A DNA stretch of 64,000 bases from Paenibacillus allorhizosphaerae. Lineage in GTDB: Bacteria > Bacillota > Bacilli > Paenibacillales > NBRC-103111. A program made the position numbers and the translations under genes. The stretch is from positions 1-64,000 of the forward strand of contig NZ_CAJVCE010000009.1 in the NCBI RefSeq assembly GCF_910594985.1, in the 5' to 3' direction. Below, one piece after another: positions 33,963 to 43,381 of this stretch. Under the pieces are notes generated by a model that saw only the letters and a program-made list of their open reading frames with translations, was not told the origin of the DNA and did no database searches. The first letter of the stretch is position 1, and every line of letters begins with the position of its first letter.

Positions 33963-35462
33963 GTGGCTACGTATTACCTGGAACCATCGCGCACATTCAG
34001 CGAATTTCTGTTAATTCCAAATCTGACAACCAAGGAATGTACTCCGACGAATGTTAGCTTAAAGACACCTCTCGTTAAGTTTAGGCAGGGCGAAAAGCCG
34101 GCCATTTCGCTTAACATTCCATTCTCGTCGGCGGTAATGCAAGCCGTGTCCGACCACGGGATGGCGATTGCTTTGGCCCGTTGCGGAGGAATCTCTTTCA
34201 TCTTTGGCTCCCAATCCATCGAGGAAGAAGCGGAAATGATCCGTAAGGTCAAAGGCTACAAGGCGGGCTTTGTCATTAGCCGATCCAACCTGACCCCCGA
34301 TCATACGCTCCAGGACGTCTTGAATTTGAAAGAGAAGACAGGACATTCCACTGTTGCTATAACCGAAGACGGCACGGCTAGCGGCAGGCTGCTCGGAATC
34401 GTCACCAGCCGTGATTACCGGATCAGCCGCGATCCGCTTACGAAGACCGTTCGCGAATTTATGACGCCCTTTTCCGCGGTGATTTACGGTCAATCCGGAA
34501 TTACGCTTTCGGAAGCGAACAATTTGATCTGGGAGCATAAGCTGAACTGTTTGCCCATTATAAACGAACGGCAATGCCTCGAATATCTTGTTTTCCGCAA
34601 AGACTACGACGCCCATAAGGAAAATCCGCTGGAGCTTCTGGACGGCAACAAAAGCTATATTGTCGGAGCCGGTATTAATTCGAAGGATTATACGGATCGC
34701 GTTCCGGCGCTAGTAGAAGCCGGCGTTGACGTGCTTGTCATCGACTCCTCGGACGGCTACAGCGAATGGCAGCGCGAGACGATTCAGTATGTAAAAGCGA
34801 ACTTCGATGTGAAAATCGGTGCAGGAAATGTCGTCGACCGCGAAGGCTTTCTTTATTTGGTCGAGTCCGGCGCAGATTTCGTCAAGGTAGGCATCGGCGG
34901 AGGCTCCATCTGCATTACAAGGGAACAAAAAGGGATCGGGCGCGGGCAAGCTTCTGCGGTGATGGAGGTCGTGGAGGCGAGAGATCAATACTTTAAGGAA
35001 ACGGGAATTTATGTGCCGATCTGCTCAGACGGAGGCATTGTTCACGACTATCATATTACTCTGGCTTTGGCGATGGGCGCCGACTTTGTCATGATGGGAA
35101 GATACTTTGCCCGCTTCGACGAAAGTCCTACCCGAAAGCTGAGAGTCGGCAACAATTTTGTGAAAGAGTTTTGGGGTGAAGGCTCCAACCGAGCGCGCAA
35201 TTGGCAGCGATATGACACCGGCGGCAAAAGCAGCCTGTTATTTGAAGAAGGCGTTGATTCGTACGTGCCTTATGCAGGCAGTCTGCAGGAAAATTTGGAC
35301 AAAACGATCGGCAAAATAAAATCCACCATGTGCAATTGCGGCGCCACGAGCATCGAAGAGCTGCAACGTGTTGCGAGAATTACCGTTGTATCCTCTACAA
35401 GCCTTGTGGAGGGAGGCGCACACGACGTTATTTTGAAGGAAAGCAGCTTATCCGAAGAGTAG
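33963..35462 (+). CDS. guaB: Inosine-5'-monophosphate dehydrogenase
   Basis: The enzyme oxidises IMP to XMP with NAD, the committed step of GMP synthesis. The 499-residue protein has the TIM barrel with the catalytic-loop Cys317 ([20 protein letters not shown]), [13 protein letters not shown] and a two-CBS insertion (about 90-205). It is of the longer, clostridial-like subtype. GTG 33963 ([12 protein letters not shown]) is chosen over ATG 33954 because AGGAGG (33947-33952) ends one base before that ATG but ten bases before the GTG. Single gene with its own terminator. Confidence 0.9.
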   Translation: MATYYLEPSRTFSEFLLIPNLTTKECTPTNVSLKTPLVKFRQGEKPAISLNIPFSSAVMQAVSDHGMAIALARCGGISFIFGSQSIEEEAEMIRKVKGYKAGFVISRSNLTPDHTLQDVLNLKEKTGHSTVAITEDGTASGRLLGIVTSRDYRISRDPLTKTVREFMTPFSAVIYGQSGITLSEANNLIWEHKLNCLPIINERQCLEYLVFRKDYDAHKENPLELLDGNKSYIVGAGINSKDYTDRVPALVEAGVDVLVIDSSDGYSEWQRETIQYVKANFDVKIGAGNVVDREGFLYLVESGADFVKVGIGGGSICITREQKGIGRGQASAVMEVVEARDQYFKETGIYVPICSDGGIVHDYHITLALAMGADFVMMGRYFARFDESPTRKLRVGNNFVKEFWGEGSNRARNWQRYDTGGKSSLLFEEGVDSYVPYAGSLQENLDKTIGKIKSTMCNCGATSIEELQRVARITVVSSTSLVEGGAHDVILKESSLSEE

Positions 35463-35465
35463 TTC

Positions 35466-35490
35466 AGGAGGGGCAATGCCCCTCCTTTTC
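35466..35490 (+). terminator. Terminator of guaB
   Basis: AGGAGGGGC pairs with GCCCCTCCT, followed by TTTTCG. Confidence 0.85.
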
Positions 35491-35588
35491 GCATTTTCAG
35501 TACTATTGACCTAAAGCTTTGGTAAAAGGAGCGGTCACCAGGAACTTGTTAGCCGGGCCATCTTTGGACTCTTATATTCCTAACCTAT

Positions 35589-37544
35589 TTACTCGCGAAC
35601 CCAAACGGTCATTTCTCCCTCGCCCCGATTGCCCCAAAGAAAGTATGGAATCGCCTTAAATGGAATCGTTTCGGAGGTTTTTGGCTTTGCTTCGTATAGG
35701 TAGTCCCCCCACGATGCTTCTTCCTCCCGCATGGCTCTGCCTTCGATGACGATAGCGCCCCCAAGCAGCTCGGCATCAAACCGTGCTGTCATTGGAGACG
35801 TCTTATCCAAGCATAAAGACGCAAGGGGAGCGCCGTTATCGGTCGCTTCCAATGCATACACAAGCGGTCCCCTCTGAATGGCGACCTTTCCCGCATTGGC
35901 CCGGACCCGAGGGTGGGATCGGATCAACTGGATCTCCATGTGAAACTCAAGCTCGATCCAGTCCTCCGCCTTCCAGAGGCGGCGTATGTACGCATATCCG
36001 TCCTGAAGGCAGGAAGCGACATCGACGGCTTCCCCGTTCACGCGCAAGACCGGCGTACGGCTCCAAGCCGGGATGCGCATCGCTATAGTAAACTCCGCAG
36101 GCGCTTCCGCCGCAATGCGCAGATTCACGCTTCCTTCCCAAGGCAAGCGGGTCTCCTGTGTAAGCGTGACCGTTGTGTGGTCAAGCTCCACCGCTGCTTC
36201 CCCGCCGATGTACAGGTGGACAAACGCGGTGCGGCCATTCGCGGTGTACATATACTCCCCGAGCGAGGCGATGAGCCGGGAAACGTTAGGCGGACAGCAG
36301 GCGCAGGCGAACCAGCCCGGCCGGGTCGGCTTCACATGATGCTTGCCCGGATTATGCCTGCTGGCCTCCGGCCATACCTCCAGCGGATTTACGTAGAAGA
36401 AATGCTTGCCGTCCCGCGCCATCCCGGCAATGACCGTGTTGTACAACGCCCGCTCCATCGCATCGGCGTACTCTCCCTTCGCCTCAAGCCGCAGCATGCG
36501 GCTCGCAAAAAAGATGAGTCCGATCGAAGCGCAAGTTTCCGCATACACCGTATCATTCGGGAGATCGTAATCAAAGGTGAACGCCTCGCCATGGTGCGTG
36601 GAGCCGATGCCGCCGGTAATGTACATTTGTTTGCGAACGATATTGCTCCACAGCTTGCGACAAGCTTGAAGCAGCGACTCGTCCCCCGTATGGGCCGCCA
36701 AGTCCGCCATCGCCGTATACATATAGACGGCACGCACGGCATGGCCTGTTGCCGTCTCCTGCTCCCGTACCGGAAGATGACTTTGGAAATACGATAGCTG
36801 CGGCGGCTTTTGCGGACCGCCTCTCCAATGGGACGTCCTGCCCCTTCTCTCCCACTCCTCCAAAAAGAAGTGCGGCGCTTGGCCTCGCTGGTCAATGAAA
36901 TATTGGCTGAGCCGCAAATAACGGTCACTGCCCGTAGCTTGATAAAGCTTCACAAGCGCAAGCTCGATTTCCTGATGGCCGTCATAGCCCTTGAGTTTCC
37001 CTTCTTCCTCACCGAACACCGTCCCGATATAATCGGCGAACCGGCACATAACATCCAGCAGCTTCTTTTTTCCCGTCGCCCGGTAATAAGCTACTGCCGC
37101 TTCGATCATATGTCCGGCGCAGTACAGCTCATGGCAATCGGTTAAGTTCGTCCATCGTTTGTCCGGCTCTTTGATCGTAAAATAGGTGTTCACATAACCG
37201 TCCGGCTGCTGTGCCGCCTCAATGAGATCGATGACTTCGTCGGCTAACCGCTCCAAAGTTTCATCCGGATGGGTAGTCAAAACGTAAGCAACCGCTTCCA
37301 GCCACTTAGCCAAATCGCTGTCTTGGAACACAAAGCCGCCGAATTCGCCTTCTTCGACTCCCGCCGCAATCCGGAAGTTCCGAATCGCATGGCTGGGCTC
37401 CACGCCGGGTACCCGGTCGTTCAACGTCTCGTATTGATAAGGAATGACGACCTCTCGGATCCGTTTGGCGTATTCCGACCAAAAGTCATCCTCGATTTTC
37501 ACGTTTTGCAGCAGAACCGGCTTGCTTGCATTCATCGGATTCAT
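35589..37544 (-). CDS. Glycoside hydrolase family 127 (beta-L-arabinofuranosidase type)
   Basis: The 651-residue intracellular enzyme has the GH127 (alpha/alpha)6 barrel and C-terminal beta domains. Conserved are CHELYCAGHMIEAAVAYYRA, DTVYAETCASIGLIFFASRM (zinc-ligand Glu and Cys) and GWFACACCPPNVSRLIASLG (the Cys pair, one nucleophilic). GH127 enzymes release arabinose from plant hydroxyproline-linked or other beta-L-arabinofuranosides. ATG 37544 fits AAGGGAG better than GTG 37553. No signal peptide. Divergent from an AraC regulator (37678), its probable regulator. Confidence 0.9.
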   Translation of the reverse strand: MNPMNASKPVLLQNVKIEDDFWSEYAKRIREVVIPYQYETLNDRVPGVEPSHAIRNFRIAAGVEEGEFGGFVFQDSDLAKWLEAVAYVLTTHPDETLERLADEVIDLIEAAQQPDGYVNTYFTIKEPDKRWTNLTDCHELYCAGHMIEAAVAYYRATGKKKLLDVMCRFADYIGTVFGEEEGKLKGYDGHQEIELALVKLYQATGSDRYLRLSQYFIDQRGQAPHFFLEEWERRGRTSHWRGGPQKPPQLSYFQSHLPVREQETATGHAVRAVYMYTAMADLAAHTGDESLLQACRKLWSNIVRKQMYITGGIGSTHHGEAFTFDYDLPNDTVYAETCASIGLIFFASRMLRLEAKGEYADAMERALYNTVIAGMARDGKHFFYVNPLEVWPEASRHNPGKHHVKPTRPGWFACACCPPNVSRLIASLGEYMYTANGRTAFVHLYIGGEAAVELDHTTVTLTQETRLPWEGSVNLRIAAEAPAEFTIAMRIPAWSRTPVLRVNGEAVDVASCLQDGYAYIRRLWKAEDWIELEFHMEIQLIRSHPRVRANAGKVAIQRGPLVYALEATDNGAPLASLCLDKTSPMTARFDAELLGGAIVIEGRAMREEEASWGDYLYEAKPKTSETIPFKAIPYFLWGNRGEGEMTVWVRE

Positions 37545-37677
37545 GCATCGCACTCTCCCTTGGGTTCAAATGGATATCGACCTCGACAATCTCCATTTTA
37601 CCGTTTACAATAGGGACCAACCATGCAAGATTTCCCCCGATTTTTATACGATTTCACACAAATTGCCGGAGGTTCTC

Positions 37678-38502
37678 ATGCACGAACGCGAACGTCCCAT
37701 GCTTTCCATTTCATCTACGCCGCTTCCCTATTATCTGGAATCGGGCAGAGCCTTTTATGCTCCCGGGGAACGGCATCCGAACCGGCGCAGCATCGGCGTA
37801 TATGATCTCATCGTAGTGGAAGCCGGGCATCTCTATATAGGCGAGGAATCCGTGCAATGGGACGTTGGCCCAGGGCAAATGCTGCTGCTTCAACCGGACC
37901 GATTCCATTACGCCGTTCGTCCGTGCGATGCGGAAACGCGGTTTTTCTGGCTGCATTTTCAAACAGCAGGGCTTGCGGCCGCCGACGCCATCCAGTACGT
38001 CATTCGTTTGCCGCAGTATTGGATGCTCCCGTTCCCGGGCCAGACGTACCGGCAGTTCGAAAGGCTGCTTCGTTTATCGACGGAACGCCGTTCGGAAGCG
38101 TTCTGGGAAGAGCAATCCATCTTTCAGGAGCTGATTCGTCAGCTCGACGGGGCCCGGACGTCGCAGGAAGGGTCGCGTACGCTCACCGTCGCGGAAATGG
38201 TGGAGTCGTACCTCAAGCGAAATTATCAAAGGCCGATCAGCAACGCAAAGCTGTCTACCGATCTTCATTTTCATTACAATTACTTAATCCGCTGCATGAA
38301 GGAAGCTTACGGCTTGTCGCCTATGGAGTACCTGCTGCGAATTCGGCTGGAGCAAGCAAAGCTGCTGCTGATCAAAACCGATTGGTCCGTTGCGCGAATC
38401 GCCGAGCATGTCGGTTTCGGGTATGCTCCCTATTTCTCCCGCTGCTTCTCGGCTCATAACAACATTTCCCCATTGCAGTTCAGGAAGCTTTATTCACAAT
38501 GA
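37678..38502 (+). CDS. AraC-family regulator (GH127 locus)
   Basis: The 274-residue protein has a cupin-like N-terminal sensor (YDLIVVEAGHLYIGEESVQW, GQMLLLQPDRFHYAVRPCDA) and AraC helix-turn-helix motifs at the C-terminus (ISNAKLSTDLHFHYNYLIRC; VARIAEHVGFGYAPYFSRCF). ATG 37678 is preferred because GGAGG-TTCTC precedes it; the upstream part of the frame overlaps the divergent GH127 gene. It likely activates GH127 in the presence of a plant oligosaccharide. Confidence 0.85.
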   Translation: MHERERPMLSISSTPLPYYLESGRAFYAPGERHPNRRSIGVYDLIVVEAGHLYIGEESVQWDVGPGQMLLLQPDRFHYAVRPCDAETRFFWLHFQTAGLAAADAIQYVIRLPQYWMLPFPGQTYRQFERLLRLSTERRSEAFWEEQSIFQELIRQLDGARTSQEGSRTLTVAEMVESYLKRNYQRPISNAKLSTDLHFHYNYLIRCMKEAYGLSPMEYLLRIRLEQAKLLLIKTDWSVARIAEHVGFGYAPYFSRCFSAHNNISPLQFRKLYSQ

Positions 38503-38682
38503 CGGGGTCTATTGAAATGCCGTACAAGCCGCCGGTTTATCAACCGTTCCTATCGACGACCCCTTATATAAAAGAATCCCCTACCTTTATAAAGCATCGC
38601 CGCTCGTTTCTCGTCGGCAGCCCGCATAAAGGAGAGGATTCCTGTTTCGGTTGTACGATTCCACTTGGCGTAGTTTTTTTAA
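38503..38682. other. Intergenic region after the GH127-linked AraC gene
   Basis: No clear terminator or promoter is visible; the sequence falls between two convergent genes. Confidence 0.3.
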
Positions 38683-39903
38683 TCAGAAATTATCGGTACT
38701 CCAGAATATGTACGGCGTTTCCGGAAACAGGATCCGGAGGTAATCGTGGCCTTGCGACGGCGGTTTTTCCAGCGCATCGCATCCTTTCAGCAGCAGCGTG
38801 ATCCACTCCGCCTCGCTAAAATGTACCGCGAGATGGTAAGACACGGCCGCCGAAGCTTTGACCACCTCTACCTCCTCCTCGCGGATGCGTAATACCGCCT
38901 CCTGCTCTCCCACGCCGATCAGCAGCGCTACAGGGAAAACAATGCCGTCTGCAGCCGAACTTTGACGTACACGGCGCGTTAATTCCGGCGCGAGTTTCGT
39001 CAGCAGCCGGACGATGTCGAAGGACTTCCACATCGCGCTCGCCGTTGTTCCTGACGTTCCATGCCCGCGGAAGCATTCCAGCAGCGCATGGCCTGCGGGC
39101 AACGCCGCCTGGACGCTCTGCACATCCGGCTGTGCGTCGAGTGCGCCCTGCAATAGCGATAACGCCGCTTTCTCCTGCCCGGACTCGTAGCAGCACTCCG
39201 CGATTTGCAGTTGTTGCCCGTCTTTGCGAATTTTATAGCGCATGTAAGCCATAATATTCCCCGAGCCCGTTCCCGTACCAGAACCCTCGGCCACCAGAAA
39301 ATGTTCCGGCTTCACGGCCTTCCACTGACTTTGGCCCTGCCAATACGCTTTCGTCCGAATCATCGAGCCGGTCAGCCCGCTGTTCATTTCTTCGTATATA
39401 TCCATCACTCGGGTCAAATCCGCATCCTCATACGTCCTTACCGAGCCGGAAGTCTCGAATGCGCACAGCTTGAGCTCGGATGCTTTGGCGTTCCATATGT
39501 TGTTTACCGATCGCACCCAGCCCACTTGCTCGTAAAAGGAATGAATGCCTGTAAACAGCAGCGACGCATCGTATCCGTTGTCCTCCATGTATTCGGACTG
39601 ACAGCGCAATATGCGCTGAGCGAGTCCGCGTTTTCTGTATTCGGGCGACGTCGCCACGCTGCCAATGCCGCCGACCTTCAATTGTACCGAACCGTATCTC
39701 ATCCGGTAAGGAAAGATTTGAATCGCCGCGGCGATCTCCCCATCCACCAAGGCGATCCATGTCGTATCCATCGCATAGGCGTCGTCGTAATCAAGCCGCT
39801 CTTGAAAAAAGCTTCGTCCTGCGGCAAACACGGTCCCCCAAATATCATATGCCCGCTCGAGCTCCATCCTTGATACGACGGGGCGAATCTGTATCGTCTC
39901 CAC
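38683..39903 (-). CDS. GNAT-family acetyltransferase, two-domain Eis-like
   Basis: A protein of about 406 residues with a GNAT fold in the first 150 residues (GGIGSVATSPEYRKRGLAQR binds acetyl-CoA). A second GNAT-like module follows, then a C-terminal sterol-carrier-protein-like region, as in Eis-type multi-acetylases. The substrate is unknown; members acetylate aminoglycosides, but many do not. GTG 39903 is chosen, as AGGAGG ends one base before the ATG at 39909 and seven bases before the GTG. A single gene whose 3' end meets the GH127-linked AraC gene. Confidence 0.8.
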   Translation of the reverse strand: METIQIRPVVSRMELERAYDIWGTVFAAGRSFFQERLDYDDAYAMDTTWIALVDGEIAAAIQIFPYRMRYGSVQLKVGGIGSVATSPEYRKRGLAQRILRCQSEYMEDNGYDASLLFTGIHSFYEQVGWVRSVNNIWNAKASELKLCAFETSGSVRTYEDADLTRVMDIYEEMNSGLTGSMIRTKAYWQGQSQWKAVKPEHFLVAEGSGTGTGSGNIMAYMRYKIRKDGQQLQIAECCYESGQEKAALSLLQGALDAQPDVQSVQAALPAGHALLECFRGHGTSGTTASAMWKSFDIVRLLTKLAPELTRRVRQSSAADGIVFPVALLIGVGEQEAVLRIREEEVEVVKASAAVSYHLAVHFSEAEWITLLLKGCDALEKPPSQGHDYLRILFPETPYIFWSTDNF

Positions 39904-40045
39904 TTCCATTCCTCCTGCCTGTCCTCGGAATGCCCTGGTAACCGTTTCCGGTACAAAAGCCGGGTTTATTATACCATCCCGCTTCACAGAAAAATATCAC
40001 ATAAAATCGCTCAATTATTATGCGATTTTGTCCTGAACATTGCGG

Positions 40046-40954
40046 TCAAACCGGCTCTTCCGTAACGTCCCTCTTCCGCAGCCGGGCTCTGAATTCCTTC
40101 GGCGAGCAGTGGTTGTACCGTTTAAACATTTTGTAAAATTGAGATATGTTCGGTATCCCGACATTGTGGCCGATTTCAGCGATGCTCAATTCCTGCGTCA
40201 GCAGCATACATTCCGCAAGCTTGATGCGCTTGAAGTTTAAATAATCGAGAAACGTAAGCCCCATCACCTTTTTAAAATATTTCACAAAATAGTGATAGCT
40301 GAAATTAAGCAGTCGGCAGGCGTCTTCCACCGTAACTTTCTCCGCGATATGTGCCTCCACATGCTGCAGCACCGGCCGCAGCCGCATAATCTCGATATCC
40401 TCCGACGCTTTCAGCATGCCCAGGCGATCATGACGCACAAGCAGCAGCAGCAAGCTTCGGACCGATATGCCGACCGCCATCTCGTGCCCTTTCCGTTTGC
40501 CCGTCATTTCTTCAAAAATATGCATAATGAGCCGGAACGCTTCCTGACGCGCCGTCGGATCACTTTTGAATATATAGTTCAAATCGTCAAGCGGACGGGT
40601 CAACTCCGAAAGACCGTGCATGAATGGCAATGTGCTTTGATCAAAATACGGGGACAAATGGACCTGAAGCACCACATAGTGCACTTCGTCCGTACTCGGC
40701 CTGTCCGTTCGATGCGGCTGGGAGGAACCGATCAAGAACACGTCGCCCGCTTCGAGCACCGCGGACTCATGCTTCGTATGCATGATGATCCGGCCTTTGA
40801 TAATCGCCAGCAGCTCAACCTCCTTATGATGATGCCATTTGCCGGACAACACGCTGTTGCGCCGCAGCTCATAGATGTCCAGGAACAGCAGCGGATTTTG
40901 ATAAACGACGCGTTCCTTTACCGCACCGGGGAGCATTTCAACCGATTTGACCAT
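40046..40954 (-). CDS. AraC-family regulator divergent from the second solute-binding lipoprotein
   Basis: The 302-residue protein has a cupin-type N-terminal domain (about 20-120: VELLAIIKGRIIMHTKHESA, VFLIGSSQPHRTD), a linker region with MTGKRKGHEMAVGISVRSLL, and helix-turn-helix motifs at about 205-290 (TVEDACRLLNFSYHYFVKYF; SIAEIGHNVGIPNISQFYKM). GGGAGGG precedes the ATG. Divergent from the lipoprotein at 41103; the arrangement mirrors the 27.3-29.8 kb locus, so a common control logic is inferred. Confidence 0.85.
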   Translation of the reverse strand: MVKSVEMLPGAVKERVVYQNPLLFLDIYELRRNSVLSGKWHHHKEVELLAIIKGRIIMHTKHESAVLEAGDVFLIGSSQPHRTDRPSTDEVHYVVLQVHLSPYFDQSTLPFMHGLSELTRPLDDLNYIFKSDPTARQEAFRLIMHIFEEMTGKRKGHEMAVGISVRSLLLLLVRHDRLGMLKASEDIEIMRLRPVLQHVEAHIAEKVTVEDACRLLNFSYHYFVKYFKKVMGLTFLDYLNFKRIKLAECMLLTQELSIAEIGHNVGIPNISQFYKMFKRYNHCSPKEFRARLRKRDVTEEPV

Positions 40955-41102
40955 ATGTCCCTCCTGCCCTCGCTATACGATATATTTTCACTATAGCACC
41001 AATGAGGACAAATTCGCATAAAGAATGAATAAATTATGGAATATCATTTTACGGCGCAACTCCCTATACTTACTACTAAAATCGTTCCACGGAGGGGTTG
41101 CA

Positions 41103-42425
41103 ATGAACAAAAAGAAAGCGATACCACTATTGCTCGGCATGTCTCTTCTCGGCACACTCGCGCTGAACGGCTGTGGAAAGGAAGCGGCTGAACCCGGAAA
41201 AGCGGGCGAAGCCGTCAATCCCGACCGATACAATAATGAGCCGGTGACGCTCACTTTTTTCTCCAACGGCGCAGGGGTGCTGAACGGTGCCGATCTGGAT
41301 GCGCTCGTAACGAAACCGGTCCAGGCCAAATATCCGAACATTGCGACGCAGCTCGTCACAGGTACGTCACTCGACAAACTCATCGCCGCCGGCGAAGTGC
41401 CCGATGTGATCTTGACCAGCAACTATTTTCTATACGATATGGTGGAGCTGGGGCTTGTATCCGACTTGAACGAAATGATCAAGCAGGAGAAGATCGATCT
41501 CGGCAAATTCGAGCCGGAAACGATTAACGTCACGAAAAGCTACGGCGATAAAGGACAGTTTTACGGCATGCCTTATGCGATGAACTATGGGTTGCTGCTG
41601 TATAACAAAGACATCTTCGACAAATTCGCCGTTCCTTATCCGAAGGACGGCATGACGTGGAATCAAATGATTGAGCTTGCAGGCAAGGTCACCCGCATGG
41701 ATCAAGGGACTCAATATATCGGTCTCGATCTGCAAAATCCGTCGATTTTGACACGGCCTTACGGATTGGGCGTCGTGGATGCGAAGCAGGAAAAAGCGGC
41801 CCTGACAACGGATGCTTATAAAAAAGTATTGGGCCTCTACGAGCAGCTATATAAAGTGCCGGGGATCGTCGAGCCGCAAAAAAAATACACGTACGGCATC
41901 GACTACTTCATGAAGGAACAGAAGACCGCCATGTTCCCTTATTGGCACGATTCCACCACGGCGCGCCTTCCGCAGCTCAAGGAAGCGGGCAAAAACTTCA
42001 ACTGGGACCTCGTTTCGTTCCCGTCCTTCGATGACAAGCCGGGCATCGGCCGGGAAATCGACTACCATCTGGCGCTGGTCACGCCGAACAGCAAAAACAA
42101 GAAAGCGGCCTATGCCGCCATCCACACATTGATCGGCGAGGAAGCGCAAAAAACGATGAACAAAGGAACGCGCCTTACAGTGCTCAAAGACCCCGCGCTC
42201 AAGAAAGACGCATCGATCGATACGAAGCTGTATGAAGGAAAAAATCTTCAGGGCATTTTCACCGTCAAGCCGGCTCCGCTGCCGAAGGCGACCAAATATG
42301 ACAGAAAGCTGTACCCGTTTCTGAGCGAGGCCGCCAAAGGCATGGCATTCGATAAAAAGGACGTCAATACGGTGCTGCGGGAAGCCGAGGAAAAAGCGAA
42401 CAAGTTCATTCAAGAGAATCAGTAG
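41103..42425 (+). CDS. Extracellular solute-binding lipoprotein (sugar ABC type), no permease nearby
   Basis: The 440-residue lipoprotein has its signal (about 1-22) ending in LALNGC. The body shows LLYNKDIFDKFAVPYPKDGM and TWNQMIELAGKVTRM, clearly paralogous to the lipoprotein at 28464-29786, with a matching C-terminal block (NTVLREAEEKANKFIQENQ). GGAGGGG precedes ATG 41103. It has no permease or ATPase neighbour, and the gene downstream is convergent. The divergent AraC gene suggests induction by its own ligand. Confidence 0.88.
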   Translation: MNKKKAIPLLLGMSLLGTLALNGCGKEAAEPGKAGEAVNPDRYNNEPVTLTFFSNGAGVLNGADLDALVTKPVQAKYPNIATQLVTGTSLDKLIAAGEVPDVILTSNYFLYDMVELGLVSDLNEMIKQEKIDLGKFEPETINVTKSYGDKGQFYGMPYAMNYGLLLYNKDIFDKFAVPYPKDGMTWNQMIELAGKVTRMDQGTQYIGLDLQNPSILTRPYGLGVVDAKQEKAALTTDAYKKVLGLYEQLYKVPGIVEPQKKYTYGIDYFMKEQKTAMFPYWHDSTTARLPQLKEAGKNFNWDLVSFPSFDDKPGIGREIDYHLALVTPNSKNKKAAYAAIHTLIGEEAQKTMNKGTRLTVLKDPALKKDASIDTKLYEGKNLQGIFTVKPAPLPKATKYDRKLYPFLSEAAKGMAFDKKDVNTVLREAEEKANKFIQENQ

Positions 42426-42440
42426 CCTGCATTATTCAAA

Positions 42441-42485
42441 ACCCCGACTTGGAGCCGCTTCGTGGTTCTGGGCCGGGGTGCTTTT
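42441..42485 (+). terminator. Terminator of the second lipoprotein gene
   Basis: ACCCCG..GGAGCC pairs loosely with GGCCGGGGT (42471-42479), followed by CTTTTA. Confidence 0.55.
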
Positions 42486-42486
42486 A

Positions 42487-42861
42487 CTACATCCACGGAC
42501 GTCTCATGATCGCTCTGTACATCCGGGCAAAACCCTGCTTGCCTCCTTCGAAGGCATGCTGCCGTGCGGCAATGATTGCTGCAGCAATGGTAGGGAGAAT
42601 AAGCAGCGTGATCACAACGAGCGGATTTTTGTAATAATCCGATCCGGTTGTGAAAATAATCAAAAAGGCGCTGGCGGGGAACATAGCTACCGAAAAGATT
42701 AAATACATAAAGCCTGCATAAAATTGGAGTGGCTTGCCCGATTCCGTCGCCTGATTCGTCTTCAACAGCGACATCATGATGCCAAAAATGGACATGGGCA
42801 TGAAAAGCAGGAAAAGCGGCGGATACAGCTCCGCCCCGGCCCAAAACAATGCGAAGTACAA
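42487..42861 (-). CDS. Small membrane protein, uncertain start
   Basis: About 124 residues with three to four membrane segments (AELYPPLFLLFMPMSIFGIM, FYAGFMYLIFSVAMFPASAF, PLVVITLLILPTIAAAIIAA). No family is recognised. A strong GGAGGAAG and ATG at 42891-42889 are followed by the same protein start in a different frame (one base off). Either the gene has an N-terminal frameshift, or it begins at the in-frame TTG 42861 without a clear site. Convergent with the lipoprotein. Confidence 0.4.
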   Translation of the reverse strand: MYFALFWAGAELYPPLFLLFMPMSIFGIMMSLLKTNQATESGKPLQFYAGFMYLIFSVAMFPASAFLIIFTTGSDYYKNPLVVITLLILPTIAAAIIAARQHAFEGGKQGFARMYRAIMRRPWM

Positions 42862-43012
42862 CAGCGGTTGATACCGATTCTTCGGTTCATCCGACTTCCT
42901 CCCGATTCAGGATCGATCCATGAACCCCCGTTTATTTATATTACAGCACGGTACGGATAATTTTGGAAAAAGTTTCGCAGTTTGGAAGTTGCAAAACCCA
43001 AAAAAATAGAAT

Positions 43013-43050
43013 ATTATTACGTTAGGTGATATATCGCCTTACGTAATAAT
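43013..43050 (+). promoter_or_regulatory. 38-bp palindromic operator upstream of PadR
   Basis: ATTATTACGTTAGGTGAT (43013-43030) and ATCGCCTTACGTAATAAT (43033-43050) are inverted repeats matching at 16 of 18 positions around an AT centre. It lies 20 bases before the PadR start codon, so autorepression by PadR is likely. Confidence 0.7.
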
Positions 43051-43069
43051 ATAGGGGGTGAACCTTTAC

Positions 43070-43381
43070 ATGGGGACTGCCGATTTTGACCGGTTTTCCG
43101 ATCCGTCCGTACTCATTATGGCAAGCCTCGCAGGCGGCGCTAAGCATGGCTATGCCATGATGGAAGATATCGAAGCGATGTCCGGCGTACGCCTTGGACC
43201 GGGCACGTTATATGGTGCGATTTCCCGGTTGGAGAAGCAAGGATTCATTATCTCGCTCGAATCGGAGGATCGGAGGCGGCCGTACAACATCACGCCATTG
43301 GGGGCGGATGCGTTAAGAAAGCAGCTCACCAGCTTAAGCCGCATTGCCGAAGTCGGTCTGCAAAGGCTGGCGATGACATGA
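43070..43381 (+). CDS. PadR-family transcriptional regulator
   Basis: The 103-residue winged-helix protein of the PadR family has SVLIMASLAGGAKHGYAMME, GVRLGPGTLYGAISRLEKQG and SEDRRRPYNITPLGADALRK. ATG 43070 fits AGGGGGTG; the GTG within that site (43058) is less suitable. Directly coupled to the next gene by ATGA overlap. The 38-bp palindrome ahead of it is the likely operator. The ligand is unknown. Confidence 0.85.
   Translation: MGTADFDRFSDPSVLIMASLAGGAKHGYAMMEDIEAMSGVRLGPGTLYGAISRLEKQGFIISLESEDRRRPYNITPLGADALRKQLTSLSRIAEVGLQRLAMT

Noticed and set aside
35913..36797. 294-codon plus-strand frame inside the GH127 gene
   Set aside because: It is the antisense of a highly conserved GH127 gene and is Arg/His-rich without any domain.
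42419..42844. Second minus-strand frame over the small membrane protein
   Set aside because: Its composition is His/Cys/Arg-rich and irregular, as expected of a shadow frame; the membrane-protein frame has clear hydrophobic segments.
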